Positions 43,175 to 53,085 of a stretch of DNA of 53,623 nt are shown here, piece by piece. Position numbers and translations under genes: made by a program. Position 1 is the first letter of the stretch; each line of letters opens with the position of its first letter. The notes below the pieces were generated by a model. The model ran no database searches. It was given only the letters and a program-made list of their open reading frames with translations, and was not told where the DNA came from. Origin of the DNA: Clostridium sp. 1001275B_160808_H3 (lineage in GTDB: Bacteria; Bacillota; Clostridia; Clostridiales; Clostridiaceae); NCBI RefSeq assembly GCF_015550425.1, contig NZ_JADNAT010000022.1:1-53623 (forward strand). Direction: 5' to 3'.

Positions 43175-44926
43175 ATGAAAACAAAGAGTATAACTTTAAA
43201 GTTATGTTTACTTTTAAATTTATTTATAATAGCAGTTTCTGTAGTTATAGGAACGTGGTCAATAAAGGATACAAATAAGATAGTTCAAGTTGAAATGGGG
43301 AAAATGAATAGTGAAATTTTAGAAGAAGTTTCAGATAATATTTCTATATTAGTATCAAATATTGAGGAGATTGGAAATAACATCGTTGAGGATAATAAAT
43401 TAGTAAGTGCTCTATCTGTTAAAGCAGAGGAAGTAATAGAAAATACAGATGATGTTATGGATTCTAGTAAATATGTAGAAGGCTTATTAAACGAACAAGT
43501 ATGGAAATACGGAAAGTATAATATGAAGCCTGAGCTTTATGTAATTTCTGAAAACGGTTTAAATTTTAGCACGTATTCTAAAAATAAATATACGATGGAT
43601 TCGATAAAAAATGAGCTTTGGTATAATAAAATAATTGAAGCTGATGGGAGTACGGTTCTTATCAGTACATTTGAAGATGAAGATGGGATAGGGCCTTATA
43701 AGTGTATATTTAGAATGGGAAGAGTAATAAAGGACTTGATTTCAGATGAAACATTAGGAGTTCTTATCATGGATGTAAGTGAGAAAATGCTTTATGATAG
43801 GTATAATAAGATTATTAAGGATGGTAGAAATATATATATTATAGACATAAAAGGAAATATAATATCAAGCAAAGATAAGAGGCTAATAGGAGAAAATTAT
43901 TATAAAAAATTAGATTATGGAAATTACATAGAAACAGAGGAATGGTACTCAATATTTGAAAGAGATAATGTAGAGTTTATGAAGATGGTATCTACATTAG
44001 ATAGGTATGGATGGTCAATAATTGAAGAAATACCACTACATATAGTTAGACAACCGATAAAGCAAATAACACAAAAGTTTTTGTTAACTTTAATTTTAGT
44101 AACCATTGTCTCATTTATAGTTATTTATAAAATTTCTATTTGGGTTACTAAACCAGTTATAAATATAAAAAATACAATAGAAAAAGTAATGAGAGGAAAT
44201 TTAAAAGTTAAAGTTGAGGTTGATAGAGATGATGAAATTGGCATGTTAGAAGAATCATTTAACAATATGGTTAAATGGTTGGATGATTCTATAGAGGAAA
44301 TAAAGGAAAAGGAAAAACAAAAGCGTATAGCAGAGTTAAGCTTCTTGCAAGCCCAAATTAATCCTCATTTTCTGTATAATACTTTGAGTGGAGTCAGATT
44401 TTTAGTTTCTATGAATAAAAATGATGATGCAGAAGAAATGTTATATAAATTTTCGAAGTTATTAAGAAATATATTGCCTAGGGCTAGTGAACTTATTTCA
44501 TTAGAAGATGAGATAGAAGTAGTTAAAACTTATGTAGAACTTCAACAAATTAGGTATCCTGGTGGATTTAAAGTAGATATAAGTATAGATGAAAATATAA
44601 AAAGCATAATGGTTCCGGCATTAATATTGCAGCCAATTGTTGAAAATGCTATTTTTTATAGTATGGAGAACGAAGATAATAAGGGTGAGATAAAAATAAA
44701 GGGTTATGTAAACGATAAATATATAATTATAGAAATAAGTGACAATGGTAAAGGAATGAGTAGCATTCAAATAAATAATGTTTTTAAGAATAAAGAATCT
44801 ATAAATAGAGTGGGATTGATTAACGTTCATGAAAGAATACAATTGAATTATGGAAAGGATTATGGGATCGAGATAAAAAGTCAAGAAGGGAATGGGACAA
44901 GGATTATATTTAAATTACCTAAATAA
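43175..44926 (+). CDS. YesM-type sensor histidine kinase
   Basis: A 583-aa kinase with TM helices near residues 10-30 and ~305-325 flanking a large external sensor (dCache-like), a HAMP domain, a His_kinase domain with the phospho-acceptor His in AQINPHFLYNTL and a C-terminal ATPase (PIVENAIFYS, DNGKGMS, VGLINVHERI). ATG 43175 follows AGAGG (43161-43165); ATG 43145 lacks a site. It pairs with the AraC-type regulator 12 bases downstream. YesM-type kinases typically sense sugars or related nutrients, and the next genes are for nucleosides. The 280-base gap upstream shows no clear element. Confidence 0.93.
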   Translation: MKTKSITLKLCLLLNLFIIAVSVVIGTWSIKDTNKIVQVEMGKMNSEILEEVSDNISILVSNIEEIGNNIVEDNKLVSALSVKAEEVIENTDDVMDSSKYVEGLLNEQVWKYGKYNMKPELYVISENGLNFSTYSKNKYTMDSIKNELWYNKIIEADGSTVLISTFEDEDGIGPYKCIFRMGRVIKDLISDETLGVLIMDVSEKMLYDRYNKIIKDGRNIYIIDIKGNIISSKDKRLIGENYYKKLDYGNYIETEEWYSIFERDNVEFMKMVSTLDRYGWSIIEEIPLHIVRQPIKQITQKFLLTLILVTIVSFIVIYKISIWVTKPVINIKNTIEKVMRGNLKVKVEVDRDDEIGMLEESFNNMVKWLDDSIEEIKEKEKQKRIAELSFLQAQINPHFLYNTLSGVRFLVSMNKNDDAEEMLYKFSKLLRNILPRASELISLEDEIEVVKTYVELQQIRYPGGFKVDISIDENIKSIMVPALILQPIVENAIFYSMENEDNKGEIKIKGYVNDKYIIIEISDNGKGMSSIQINNVFKNKESINRVGLINVHERIQLNYGKDYGIEIKSQEGNGTRIIFKLPK

Positions 44927-44938
44927 GGAGGATGGACT

Positions 44939-45688
44939 ATGTTAAATATATTAGTTGTAGAGGATGAGGGACCAATAAGAGATTGGATTGGATACACTAT
45001 AAAAAATATTTCAGAGGATTTCAATATAGTTGGAAGTGTAAGCAATGGAAAGGAAGCTTATGATATTGTCTTAAAGAGTACACCAGATGTCATTATAACA
45101 GATATAAAGATGCCAGTTATGGATGGGATAGAGCTTTCTAAAAGAATAAAAGAAGTGGCACCAGAAGTGTATATAATAATACTAACAAATTTTGCAGAGT
45201 TTTCATATGCTAAAGAAGCTATAAGTTGTGGAGTTTACGAGTATTTAATAAAATCAGATATTAGGCCTAAGGAACTTAGTGAAATACTCCACAAGATAAA
45301 TGAAATAATAAAATCTAAGGTGAGAATTACAACTGAAGAAAAATTAGATAAGCAGAATATTATTAAGTCTAAAGTATATTCGAGATCGATAGAAAAGGCT
45401 CTAAAGTATATAGAAGATAACTATAAAAAACATATTTCTCTTATGGATGTATCTAAGCACATATATTTATCGCATGAATATTTTTCAAGGCTTTTTAAAG
45501 AAGAAGTAGGAGAAAATTTTAGTACGTATTTAACTATTTATAGAATAAACAAAGCTAAAGAGTTAATAAAAAATACAGATATGAAAATATCTCAAGTTGC
45601 CTTAGAAGTAGGTTATTCTAATGCGGGATATTTCTCAAAAAATTATAAAAAGTATACAGGAATTTCACCAGAAGAAGATAGGTATTGA
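44939..45688 (+). CDS. YesN/AraC-type response regulator
   Basis: A 249-aa regulator. The receiver domain has VVEDEGPIRDW, phospho-acceptor Asp in IITDIKMPVMDG and Lys in YLIKSD. The C terminus is an AraC double helix-turn-helix (LSHEYFSRLFKEEVGENFS ... VGYSNAGYFSKNYKKYTG, given in parts). GGAGGAT precedes ATG 44939. It is the cognate partner of the kinase upstream; likely targets are the BMP-like, pdp and deoC genes downstream. Confidence 0.93.
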   Translation: MLNILVVEDEGPIRDWIGYTIKNISEDFNIVGSVSNGKEAYDIVLKSTPDVIITDIKMPVMDGIELSKRIKEVAPEVYIIILTNFAEFSYAKEAISCGVYEYLIKSDIRPKELSEILHKINEIIKSKVRITTEEKLDKQNIIKSKVYSRSIEKALKYIEDNYKKHISLMDVSKHIYLSHEYFSRLFKEEVGENFSTYLTIYRINKAKELIKNTDMKISQVALEVGYSNAGYFSKNYKKYTGISPEEDRY

Positions 45689-45892
45689 TAATGTTATAAC
45701 AAAATGTCAAATAAATTATAGAAAATCAATATTTTACAAATATAAGATAAGTAATAATGAATTGATAATAAAATTATATCCAAATAATTATATTTAATAT
45801 CAATATTCTTTATATAAAGTAAGAGTTTATTAATGTATAATTAGATTGAATAAAAGATATTATAGGTTATTATCCACTATAAAGGAGATTAA

Positions 45893-46972
45893 ATGATTAA
45901 AAAGTTAAATAAAATATTGATGGGAACATTAATATTAATTATAACAATAGTTTTTGTAGCATCCTTAGGTGTTAATATGAATAATAGCTTAAAGGCAAAG
46001 GAAGAAAAAAACTTAAAAATAGCAGTTATCTTTACTGGAAGCGGATTAGGAGATAAGTCATTTAATGATTTAATATATGATGGTTTACTAAAAGCGCAGA
46101 AGGAGTTAGGTATAGAATTTGATTATGCAGAACCAATACATCCTGAAGAGTATGAAAAAAGCATAATGGAATTTGCAGAAACAGAAGAATATCAATTAAT
46201 AATTGCTATTGGTCCTGAACAAGAAAGTGATGTGAAAGCGGTTTCAAAAAAATACCCTAATCAAAAGTTTACTTTAATAGATTCAAAGCTTGAAGCAAAA
46301 AATATAAGTTCTATCTATACAAGATGGGAAGAACAGGCATTTTTGAATGGAGTTATTTCCGGAATATTAAGTAAAGAAGAGTATGAGAAGACGGGATATA
46401 TGAGTAAAGCAGGAATAATATTAGGAATGGACGTGCCATATTTAAGAGAGGGATCAATAGGATTTGAAGCTGGATTTAAATATATTAATCCAGAGGGGGA
46501 AGTTATGACAGCTATAGTAAACGATTTTAAAAATCCTCTTAAGGCTAAGGAAACTTCGTTATTGATGTATAGCAAAGGGGTTAAATATATACAACACTTA
46601 GCAGGAGCATCAGGACTTGGTGTCTTTTCAGCAGCTAAAGAAAGTGGCGGATATGCTTTTGGAGTAGATGAAAATCAAAATTATTTTGATCCGAGTGTTA
46701 TAGTTTCTACATCTATAAGATATATGAATCAAATTATTTTTAATGAAATTAAATATATTAATGATAACACTTGGAATGATGGGGTACATTTATCAGGATT
46801 AAAAGAAGGTATTATAGATATTACTAGGGAAGGGTCAGAAGTAGAATTAGATCCAATGGTTATGAAAACTGTTAATAAGATAAAATCAAAAATAGTGAAT
46901 GATGAGTTAAATATACCTAAGAATAAAGATGAACTTGAAACTTGGGTTAAATTAAATAAATACGAGGAGTAA
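45893..46972 (+). CDS. BMP-family nucleoside-binding-like protein without lipobox
   Basis: A 359-aa protein of the BMP/Med substrate-binding family: AVIFTGSGLGDKSFNDLIYDG matches the family start, followed by AGASGLGVFSAAKESGG and FGVDENQNYF. The N terminus is a hydrophobic helix (about 8-28) with no lipobox Cys, unlike the lipoprotein at 50384. It may be membrane-anchored and act as the ligand-binding partner of the kinase upstream rather than as a transport protein. AAAGGAG precedes ATG 45893. It is 14 bases before pdp, so one operon. Confidence 0.82.
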   Translation: MIKKLNKILMGTLILIITIVFVASLGVNMNNSLKAKEEKNLKIAVIFTGSGLGDKSFNDLIYDGLLKAQKELGIEFDYAEPIHPEEYEKSIMEFAETEEYQLIIAIGPEQESDVKAVSKKYPNQKFTLIDSKLEAKNISSIYTRWEEQAFLNGVISGILSKEEYEKTGYMSKAGIILGMDVPYLREGSIGFEAGFKYINPEGEVMTAIVNDFKNPLKAKETSLLMYSKGVKYIQHLAGASGLGVFSAAKESGGYAFGVDENQNYFDPSVIVSTSIRYMNQIIFNEIKYINDNTWNDGVHLSGLKEGIIDITREGSEVELDPMVMKTVNKIKSKIVNDELNIPKNKDELETWVKLNKYEE

Positions 46973-46986
46973 ATGGAGGTTTTAAT

Positions 46987-48291
46987 ATGAGAGCTTTTGA
47001 TATTATTGCTAAGAAGAGAGATAAAAAAGAGTTGAGTAAAGAGGAAATAGAATTTTTTATAGAAGGTTATACGAAAGGTGAAGTTACAGATTATCAAACA
47101 TCAGCACTATTAATGGCAATTTATTTAAATGGATTTAGTAAAGAAGAAACAGTAAATTTAACAATGGCAATGATTAAATCAGGAGACGTTGTTGATTTAA
47201 GCGAAATAAATGGAATAAAGGTTGATAAGCATAGTACAGGTGGTGTAGGAGATAAAACGTCTTTAATATTGGTACCTATGGTTGCAGCAGCTGGAGGAAA
47301 GGTTGCTAAATTATCAGGGAGAGGATTAGGACATACAGGAGGAACGCTTGATAAGCTTGAAGCAATTCCAGGCTTTGATATAAATGTATCAAAAGACAAC
47401 TTTATAGATTTTGTTAATAAATCAGGACTTGTAATAGCTGGACAAACACAGAACATAGTACCTGCTGATAAGAAAATATATGCGCTTAGAGATGTTACGG
47501 CTACTATAGATAGTATTCCTTTGATAGCTGCTAGTATAATGAGCAAAAAAATTGCATCAGGTTCAGATGCGATATTATTAGATGTTAAATATGGTGATGG
47601 AGCATTTATGAAAACTAAAGAAGATGCTGAAAAACTTGCAGAAGCTATGGTTTCTATAGGAAAGGGATTAAATAGAAATACATCAGCAGCTATAACCTTA
47701 AATGGAGAACCTTTAGGATATGCAATAGGAAATGCGTTGGAAATTCAAGAAGTAATAGAAGTTTTAAGTGATAGAGGTCCAGCAGATTTAAGAGAGTTAT
47801 GTTTAAGACTTGGTGCTCAAATGCTTAAATTATCTAATATAGAGGCTGATGTAAATAAGGGAAGAGCTATTTTAGAGGAAGTTCTTAAGAATGGAAAAGC
47901 TCTTGAAAAATTAAAAGAGCTTGTAGCTAACCAAGGTGGAGATACAAGAGTAATAGAAGATAAGAATCTATTTACTATTGCAGAGATAGCACATGAAGTA
48001 AAGGCTCAAGAAGAAGGATATGTATATGAATTAAATGCAGAAAAAGTAGGAATAGCTTCATTGTTAGCAGGAGCAGGAAGAGAAACTAAGGATGATGTAA
48101 TAGATTATGGTGCTGGAATAATATTAGCTAAAAAGATGGGAAGCTATGTAAATAAGGGCGATATATTAGCTACTATATATACAAGTGACATGACTAGAGT
48201 TGAAAAAGCTGAAGAGATGCTTTTATCAGCTTATAAAATGTCTGATGAAAAGCCAGCTAAATCAGATATAATACACAAAATAATTGAGTAA
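46987..48291 (+). CDS. pdp: Pyrimidine-nucleoside phosphorylase
   Basis: A 434-aa phosphorylase that cleaves uridine/thymidine-type nucleosides with phosphate, giving base and (deoxy)ribose 1-phosphate. Signature KHSTGGVGDKTSL and KLSGRGLGHTGGTLDKLE are intact. Length fits the bacterial pdp/deoA family; pyrimidine versus thymidine specificity cannot be set from sequence alone. GGAGG precedes ATG 46987. Its product enters DeoC, encoded next. Confidence 0.93.
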   Translation: MRAFDIIAKKRDKKELSKEEIEFFIEGYTKGEVTDYQTSALLMAIYLNGFSKEETVNLTMAMIKSGDVVDLSEINGIKVDKHSTGGVGDKTSLILVPMVAAAGGKVAKLSGRGLGHTGGTLDKLEAIPGFDINVSKDNFIDFVNKSGLVIAGQTQNIVPADKKIYALRDVTATIDSIPLIAASIMSKKIASGSDAILLDVKYGDGAFMKTKEDAEKLAEAMVSIGKGLNRNTSAAITLNGEPLGYAIGNALEIQEVIEVLSDRGPADLRELCLRLGAQMLKLSNIEADVNKGRAILEEVLKNGKALEKLKELVANQGGDTRVIEDKNLFTIAEIAHEVKAQEEGYVYELNAEKVGIASLLAGAGRETKDDVIDYGAGIILAKKMGSYVNKGDILATIYTSDMTRVEKAEEMLLSAYKMSDEKPAKSDIIHKIIE

Positions 48292-48313
48292 ATAAATGAG
48301 TTAGGAGATAGAA

Positions 48314-48979
48314 ATGGACATAAAAGATATATTAAAAACAGTTGATCATACATTACTTTTACAAACATCTACATGGGACGAAATAAAAGTCATATGTGAT
48401 GATGGTATGAAATATGGAGTTGCATCAGTATGTATTCCACCTTCTTTCGTGAAAAGAGCAAAAAATTATGTTGGAGAATCATTAAAGATATGTACTGTAA
48501 TAGGATTCCCTAATGGATATAATACAACAGAGGTAAAAGTTTTTGAAACAAGGGATGCTATACAAAAGGGCGCTGATGAAATTGATATGGTAATAAATAT
48601 AGGAATGGTAAAGGTAAAAAACTACAACTATATAACTAACGAAATAAAACAAATAAAAGAAGCGTGTGGAGATAAAATATTAAAAGTAATAATAGAAACT
48701 TGTCTCTTAACTGAAGAAGAAAAGATTACATTATGTGAGTGTGTTGCAAAATCTGGAGCAGAATTTATAAAAACGTCTACTGGTTTTAGTACAGGTGGAG
48801 CAACTATTGAAGATATAGAATTATTTAAAAAGTATGTTGGAAAAGATATAAAAATTAAGGCCGCAGGTGGAGTTAAGAGTATTGAAAAAGCGGAAGAATT
48901 CATAGAAAAAGGAGCTTCAAGACTCGGTACAAGCTCCATAATCAAAATAATGAATAATGAAGAAGTTAAGGGATATTAA
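48314..48979 (+). CDS. deoC: Deoxyribose-phosphate aldolase
   Basis: A 221-aa class I aldolase that splits deoxyribose 5-phosphate to acetaldehyde and glyceraldehyde 3-phosphate. The Schiff-base Lys is in [14 protein letters not shown]; the second Lys is in IKAAGGVKS, with DHTLL near the start. TTAGGAG precedes ATG 48314. It completes deoxynucleoside breakdown together with pdp; a phosphopentomutase gene is not in the window. Confidence 0.95.
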   Translation: MDIKDILKTVDHTLLLQTSTWDEIKVICDDGMKYGVASVCIPPSFVKRAKNYVGESLKICTVIGFPNGYNTTEVKVFETRDAIQKGADEIDMVINIGMVKVKNYNYITNEIKQIKEACGDKILKVIIETCLLTEEEKITLCECVAKSGAEFIKTSTGFSTGGATIEDIELFKKYVGKDIKIKAAGGVKSIEKAEEFIEKGASRLGTSSIIKIMNNEEVKGY

Positions 48980-49256
48980 ATATTCTTTAATTAAATAATA
49001 GCGCTTAACAATATTTTATCAGCGATAGTTAAATTTTAATTATATTTAAATAGTTAATCGACAATATCATCTGATATTATAGAAAATTTAATTAAAAGGC
49101 AAAAAATTCTATTACTATACTTCTTATTTTAGAAATAAATATCAAAATTTATATTTATTAGAATTTAGGACTAGTACAAATCAATATATTAGATATATAA
49201 TATGCATATAGGAGAAATTTATTAAGTTTTATCAGAGATGCATAAGGAGAAATGAA

Positions 49257-50279
49257 ATGGCAGTAACTATAGATGATATAGCAAAAAGAGCAGGCGTATC
49301 TTCTGCAACGATTTCTAGGGTATTAAATAATTCATCTTATGTAAAAGAAGAGACAAAAGAGAAGGTGCTAAAAGTTATTGAAGAAATGAATTATGTTCCC
49401 AGTTCAATAGCAAGAAGTCTTTCTAAAAGAGAGACAAACACTATAGGAATAATAGTTCCAGATATAACAAATTCATATTTTGGTGAGATAATAAAAGGTA
49501 TAAGTAAAGTCGCAGAAGATGTAGGCTTAAACATAATATTATTTAACACAAATAATGATGTGAAAAGTGAGATTAAAGCGCTAGATGAAGTTAAGAAACA
49601 CAGATTAAAAGGAGTTATAATGACTCCTGGATTTGGAGATACTGAGTTTCAAGATATATTTACTGATATGATAAATAGCATAAATATACCCATTGTATTG
49701 GTTTCTGCAGACCTGAATTATATGGACTTAAATGGAGTATTTGTTGATGATATAAAAGGCGGATATGATGCTACAAATTTATTAATACATAAGGGCCATA
49801 ATAAGATAGGAATAATAACGGGGATAATAAGCTCAAGCTCAGCAGCAAATAGACTTAATGGATATAAAAAGGCATTAATCGAAAATAATATTTCAATTAT
49901 GGACAATTATATAAAGGATGGAAAATTTAATTTAGACAAGTCCTATGAATTAACTAAAGAATTTTTAGATATGCCGAATCCACCTACTGCAATAATTTCA
50001 TGTAGTAATAGGATGACTTTAGGTGTCATTAAAGCTTTATTTGAGAGAGGCAAGAGGATTCCTAATGATATAGCATTAGTTGGATTTAATAAAATTGATC
50101 TTATAGATATATTAGGTATTAACTTAACTTATATAGAAGACTCTCCGACGGAATTAGGACAATCATCTATAAAGTTGCTTTTAGAAATATTTGAGTCTAA
50201 TGAAAAAAATAAAATTAAAAGAATAAAGATACCACCTAAATTAATTTCAAATGGCTCAGAAGATAGGGTTGATCAATAA
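49257..50279 (+). CDS. LacI/CcpA-family transcriptional regulator
   Basis: A 340-aa regulator. The N-terminal helix-turn-helix DIAKRAGVSSATISRVLNN is followed by a hinge and a periplasmic-binding-protein-like effector domain. AAGGAGA precedes ATG 49257. The 277-base gap upstream contains an AGCGCT core (49000-49005) that could be a LacI-type half-palindromic site. Its place between deoC and the nucleoside transporter suggests CytR/RbsR-like control of nucleoside or ribose use; the effector is unknown. Confidence 0.9.
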   Translation: MAVTIDDIAKRAGVSSATISRVLNNSSYVKEETKEKVLKVIEEMNYVPSSIARSLSKRETNTIGIIVPDITNSYFGEIIKGISKVAEDVGLNIILFNTNNDVKSEIKALDEVKKHRLKGVIMTPGFGDTEFQDIFTDMINSINIPIVLVSADLNYMDLNGVFVDDIKGGYDATNLLIHKGHNKIGIITGIISSSSAANRLNGYKKALIENNISIMDNYIKDGKFNLDKSYELTKEFLDMPNPPTAIISCSNRMTLGVIKALFERGKRIPNDIALVGFNKIDLIDILGINLTYIEDSPTELGQSSIKLLLEIFESNEKNKIKRIKIPPKLISNGSEDRVDQ

Positions 50280-50294
50280 AAATTTAAGCAAATT

Positions 50295-50308
50295 TGTAAG
50301 CGGTATCA
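50295..50308. promoter_or_regulatory. cre-type site upstream of the BMP lipoprotein gene
   Basis: TGTAAGCGGTATCA matches the CcpA cre consensus TGWAANCGNTNWCA at all fixed positions. A promoter with -35-like TTGTAA (50294-50299) and -10 TATTAT (50317-50322), spacer 17, overlaps it, so binding would block transcription. The LacI-family protein encoded just upstream could use the same type of site. Confidence 0.72.
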
Positions 50309-50383
50309 ATAGTTAATATTATTTAATGACGCACTTCTTTGTATATCAAAGATTGCTATATATTATTTTATGGAGGGATTATT

Positions 50384-51490
50384 ATGAAAAAAAAGCTAAT
50401 AGCACTAACACTTGCTGCTCTTATGGTTACTGGACTTGTAGGTTGTGGTAGTAATGGGAATGAAGGAAAAGGCGAAGGCGAAACAAAGAAAGATTTAAAA
50501 GTAGGTATGGTTACTGATGCAGGTACTATTGATGACAAATCATTTAATCAAGGTACTTGGGAAGGTATAGAAAAAGCAAAAGCAGATTTTAAAATTGAAG
50601 ATAACTACTTAAAACCATCTGGAACTACAGAAGCAGATTATATGAAGGAAATAGGAAACCTATTTGATACAGATTATAAGTTTATAGTTACTCCTGGATT
50701 CAAATTTGAAACAGCTATATTCCAAGCTCAAGATAAGTATCCAGATGCTAAATTTGTAATCATTGATGGATCTCCTAACAATGGAAAACAAGGAAATGAT
50801 AATGTAGCAAAGGTTGGAGAAAATGCAGTTGCTATATTCTTTGCTGAACATGAAGCTGGTTTCTTGGCAGGGGTAGCTGCTTCTCTTGAGTTAAAAGAAG
50901 GTGAATTAGGATTCATAGGCGGAATGGAAATACCATCAGTTCAAAAATTTAACTGGGGATTCCAACAAGGTGTTAAATATGCAAATGAGAACTTGAATAC
51001 AAAAATGAATATCAAAGCAGAAAATGTTGTTTATCAAGGTTCATTTGATAACGTAGCAGCAGGACAACAATTAGCAGCAACTATGTTCGATAATGGAGTT
51101 AAAGCAATATTTACAGCAGCTGGTGGAGTTGGTGTTGGAGCTATAAATGAAGCTAAAACAAGAGCAACAGCTGGTAAAGAAGCATGGATAGTTGGTGTTG
51201 ACGTTGACCAATATGCTGATGGTGTATACAAGGATAATAAATCAATCATTTTAACTTCTGCTATGAAAAAAGTAGATTCAGCTTCATATGAAATGGTTAA
51301 AGCTGAATTAGAAGGCAAGTTCCCTGGAGGACAAACTTTAACTTTTGATGCAAAAAATGATGGAATTGGACTTCCAAAAGAAAATCCAAATTTAAGTAAA
51401 GAAACTACAGGTAAAGCTGATGAAATATTCAATCAAATAAAAGAAGGTAAAATTAAAGTAGCTGGTGAAAAAGGCGATTTAATTAAGTAA
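50384..51490 (+). CDS. BMP-family nucleoside-binding lipoprotein
   Basis: A 368-aa ABC transporter binding protein. The signal peptide ends with lipobox GLVGC (Cys21), followed by an Gly/Glu/Lys linker and the BMP domain opening VGMVTDAGTIDDKSFNQG. It delivers purine or pyrimidine nucleosides to the transporter encoded next. GGAGGG (50372-50377) supports ATG 50384 over the upstream ATG 50339. Preceded by a cre-type site. Confidence 0.93.
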   Translation: MKKKLIALTLAALMVTGLVGCGSNGNEGKGEGETKKDLKVGMVTDAGTIDDKSFNQGTWEGIEKAKADFKIEDNYLKPSGTTEADYMKEIGNLFDTDYKFIVTPGFKFETAIFQAQDKYPDAKFVIIDGSPNNGKQGNDNVAKVGENAVAIFFAEHEAGFLAGVAASLELKEGELGFIGGMEIPSVQKFNWGFQQGVKYANENLNTKMNIKAENVVYQGSFDNVAAGQQLAATMFDNGVKAIFTAAGGVGVGAINEAKTRATAGKEAWIVGVDVDQYADGVYKDNKSIILTSAMKKVDSASYEMVKAELEGKFPGGQTLTFDAKNDGIGLPKENPNLSKETTGKADEIFNQIKEGKIKVAGEKGDLIK

Positions 51491-51494
51491 TTTA

Positions 51495-51535
51495 TATAAG
51501 GAAGCTTAAAGGCTTATCCTTTAAGCTTCCTTATA
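51495..51535 (+). other. 18-bp perfect stem-loop between binding protein and ATPase genes
   Basis: TATAAGGAAGCTTAAAGG (51495-51512) pairs with CCTTTAAGCTTCCTTATA (51518-51535), loop CTTAT, no T tract after it. Such stems often protect the upstream message and make binding protein more abundant than the membrane parts. Confidence 0.75.
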
Positions 51536-51555
51536 AATATAAAAAGAGGAAAGCG

Positions 51556-53085
51556 GTGAATTATATGGAGTATGTAGTAGAAATGCTTAACATTCGAAAA
51601 GAGTTTCCAGGGATTGTGGCAAATGATAATGTAACATTACAACTAAAAAAGGGAGAAATTCATGCTCTTTTAGGTGAAAATGGTGCAGGAAAATCTACAT
51701 TGATGGGAATGCTTTTTGGGATGTATCAACCAGAAGCTGGAGCAATAAAAGTAAAAGGGAAAGAAGTTAAAATTTCTAGTCCAAATGTGGCAAATGATTT
51801 AGGAATAGGAATGGTTCATCAACATTTTAAATTAGTTGAAAATTTTACTGTAACAGAAAATATAATTTTAGGTTGTGAACCAAAAAACTTTTTAACAGTA
51901 GATATAAAAAGTGCTGCTAAAAGGATTGATGAACTATCAAAAACTTACGGCTTAAATGTTGATCCATACTCAAAAATTGAAGATATATCTGTTGGGATGC
52001 AACAACGTGTTGAGATTTTAAAAATGTTATACAGAAATGCTGAGGTTCTTATATTTGACGAACCAACAGCCGTTTTAACTCCTCAAGAAATTGATGATTT
52101 AATTAAAATAATGCAAAATCTTATAAAAGAAGGAAAATCAATAATTTTAATTACACATAAGCTAAAAGAAATTAAGGCAGCTGCAGATAGATGCACAGTT
52201 ATAAGAAGAGGAAAGTGTATAGGAACAGTTGATGTTAAAACAACTACTGAAGCTGATATGGCTAAGATGATGGTTGGAAGGCAAGTTTCATTTAAAGTTG
52301 ATAAAGTAGAAGCAAAGCCAGGAGATGAAGTATTAAGGCTTGAGAATTTATCAGTTAAAAATAATAAGAAGGTTTTAGGGTTAAAAGACTTTTCATTAAA
52401 TGTAAGAAAAGGTGAAATAGTTGGTATAGCTGGGGTTGAAGGAAATGGACAAACAGAATTAGTAGAAGCTATAACTGGCATGAGAGGTATAGAAAGTGGA
52501 AGTATATTCTTTAATGGAAAAGATATTACTAAAACTTCAATAAGAAATAGGATTGATGAGGGGATAGCGCACATCCCAGAAGATAGACATAAAAGAGGAC
52601 TTATTCTTGATTATACTATGGAAGATAATATGGTTCTTAAAGTTTATAAAAATGAACCGTTTTCTAAAAATGGACTTATAAATAGAAGTAAGATAACTGA
52701 ATATGCAAATAATATTATTGAAACATTTGATGTTAGAGCTGGCGAAGGTGGAAAATCAATAGCTAGATCTTTATCAGGTGGTAATCAACAAAAGGGGATT
52801 ATTGGACGTGAAGTTCAGTCAAATCCTGATTTATTAATAGCTGTTCAACCAACTAGAGGATTAGATGTAGGATCTATAGAATACATACACAAAAGACTTG
52901 TTGAACAAAGAGATAATGGGAAAGCTGTACTTTTAGTATCTCTAGAATTAGATGAGATACTAAATGTTTCAGATAGAATTGCTATTGTTAATAATGGCGA
53001 ACTTATAGGAATAGTAAATGCCTCAGAAACAGATGAAAATGAAGTTGGACTAATGATGGCAGGAATAAAGAGAGGTGAAAGCTAA
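51556..53085 (+). CDS. Nucleoside ABC transporter ATP-binding protein (NupO-like)
   Basis: A 509-aa protein with two ABC domains. Domain 1 has Walker A LLGENGAGKSTL, signature ISVGMQQRVEIL and Walker B VLIFDEPTAV. Domain 2 has GVEGNGQTE in place of a normal Walker A, signature SLSGGNQQKG and AVQPTRGLD (no catalytic Glu), the usual degenerate second domain of the sugar/nucleoside (RbsA-like) group. The start could be GTG 51556 (GAGGA at 51546-51550) or ATG 51565. The stop overlaps the permease start by one base (TAATG). Confidence 0.93.
   Translation: MNYMEYVVEMLNIRKEFPGIVANDNVTLQLKKGEIHALLGENGAGKSTLMGMLFGMYQPEAGAIKVKGKEVKISSPNVANDLGIGMVHQHFKLVENFTVTENIILGCEPKNFLTVDIKSAAKRIDELSKTYGLNVDPYSKIEDISVGMQQRVEILKMLYRNAEVLIFDEPTAVLTPQEIDDLIKIMQNLIKEGKSIILITHKLKEIKAAADRCTVIRRGKCIGTVDVKTTTEADMAKMMVGRQVSFKVDKVEAKPGDEVLRLENLSVKNNKKVLGLKDFSLNVRKGEIVGIAGVEGNGQTELVEAITGMRGIESGSIFFNGKDITKTSIRNRIDEGIAHIPEDRHKRGLILDYTMEDNMVLKVYKNEPFSKNGLINRSKITEYANNIIETFDVRAGEGGKSIARSLSGGNQQKGIIGREVQSNPDLLIAVQPTRGLDVGSIEYIHKRLVEQRDNGKAVLLVSLELDEILNVSDRIAIVNNGELIGIVNASETDENEVGLMMAGIKRGES

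Noticed and set aside
50280..50383. Purine riboswitch upstream of the BMP lipoprotein
   Set aside because: No conserved P1-P3 core bases are present; the region is explained better by a promoter with a cre site.
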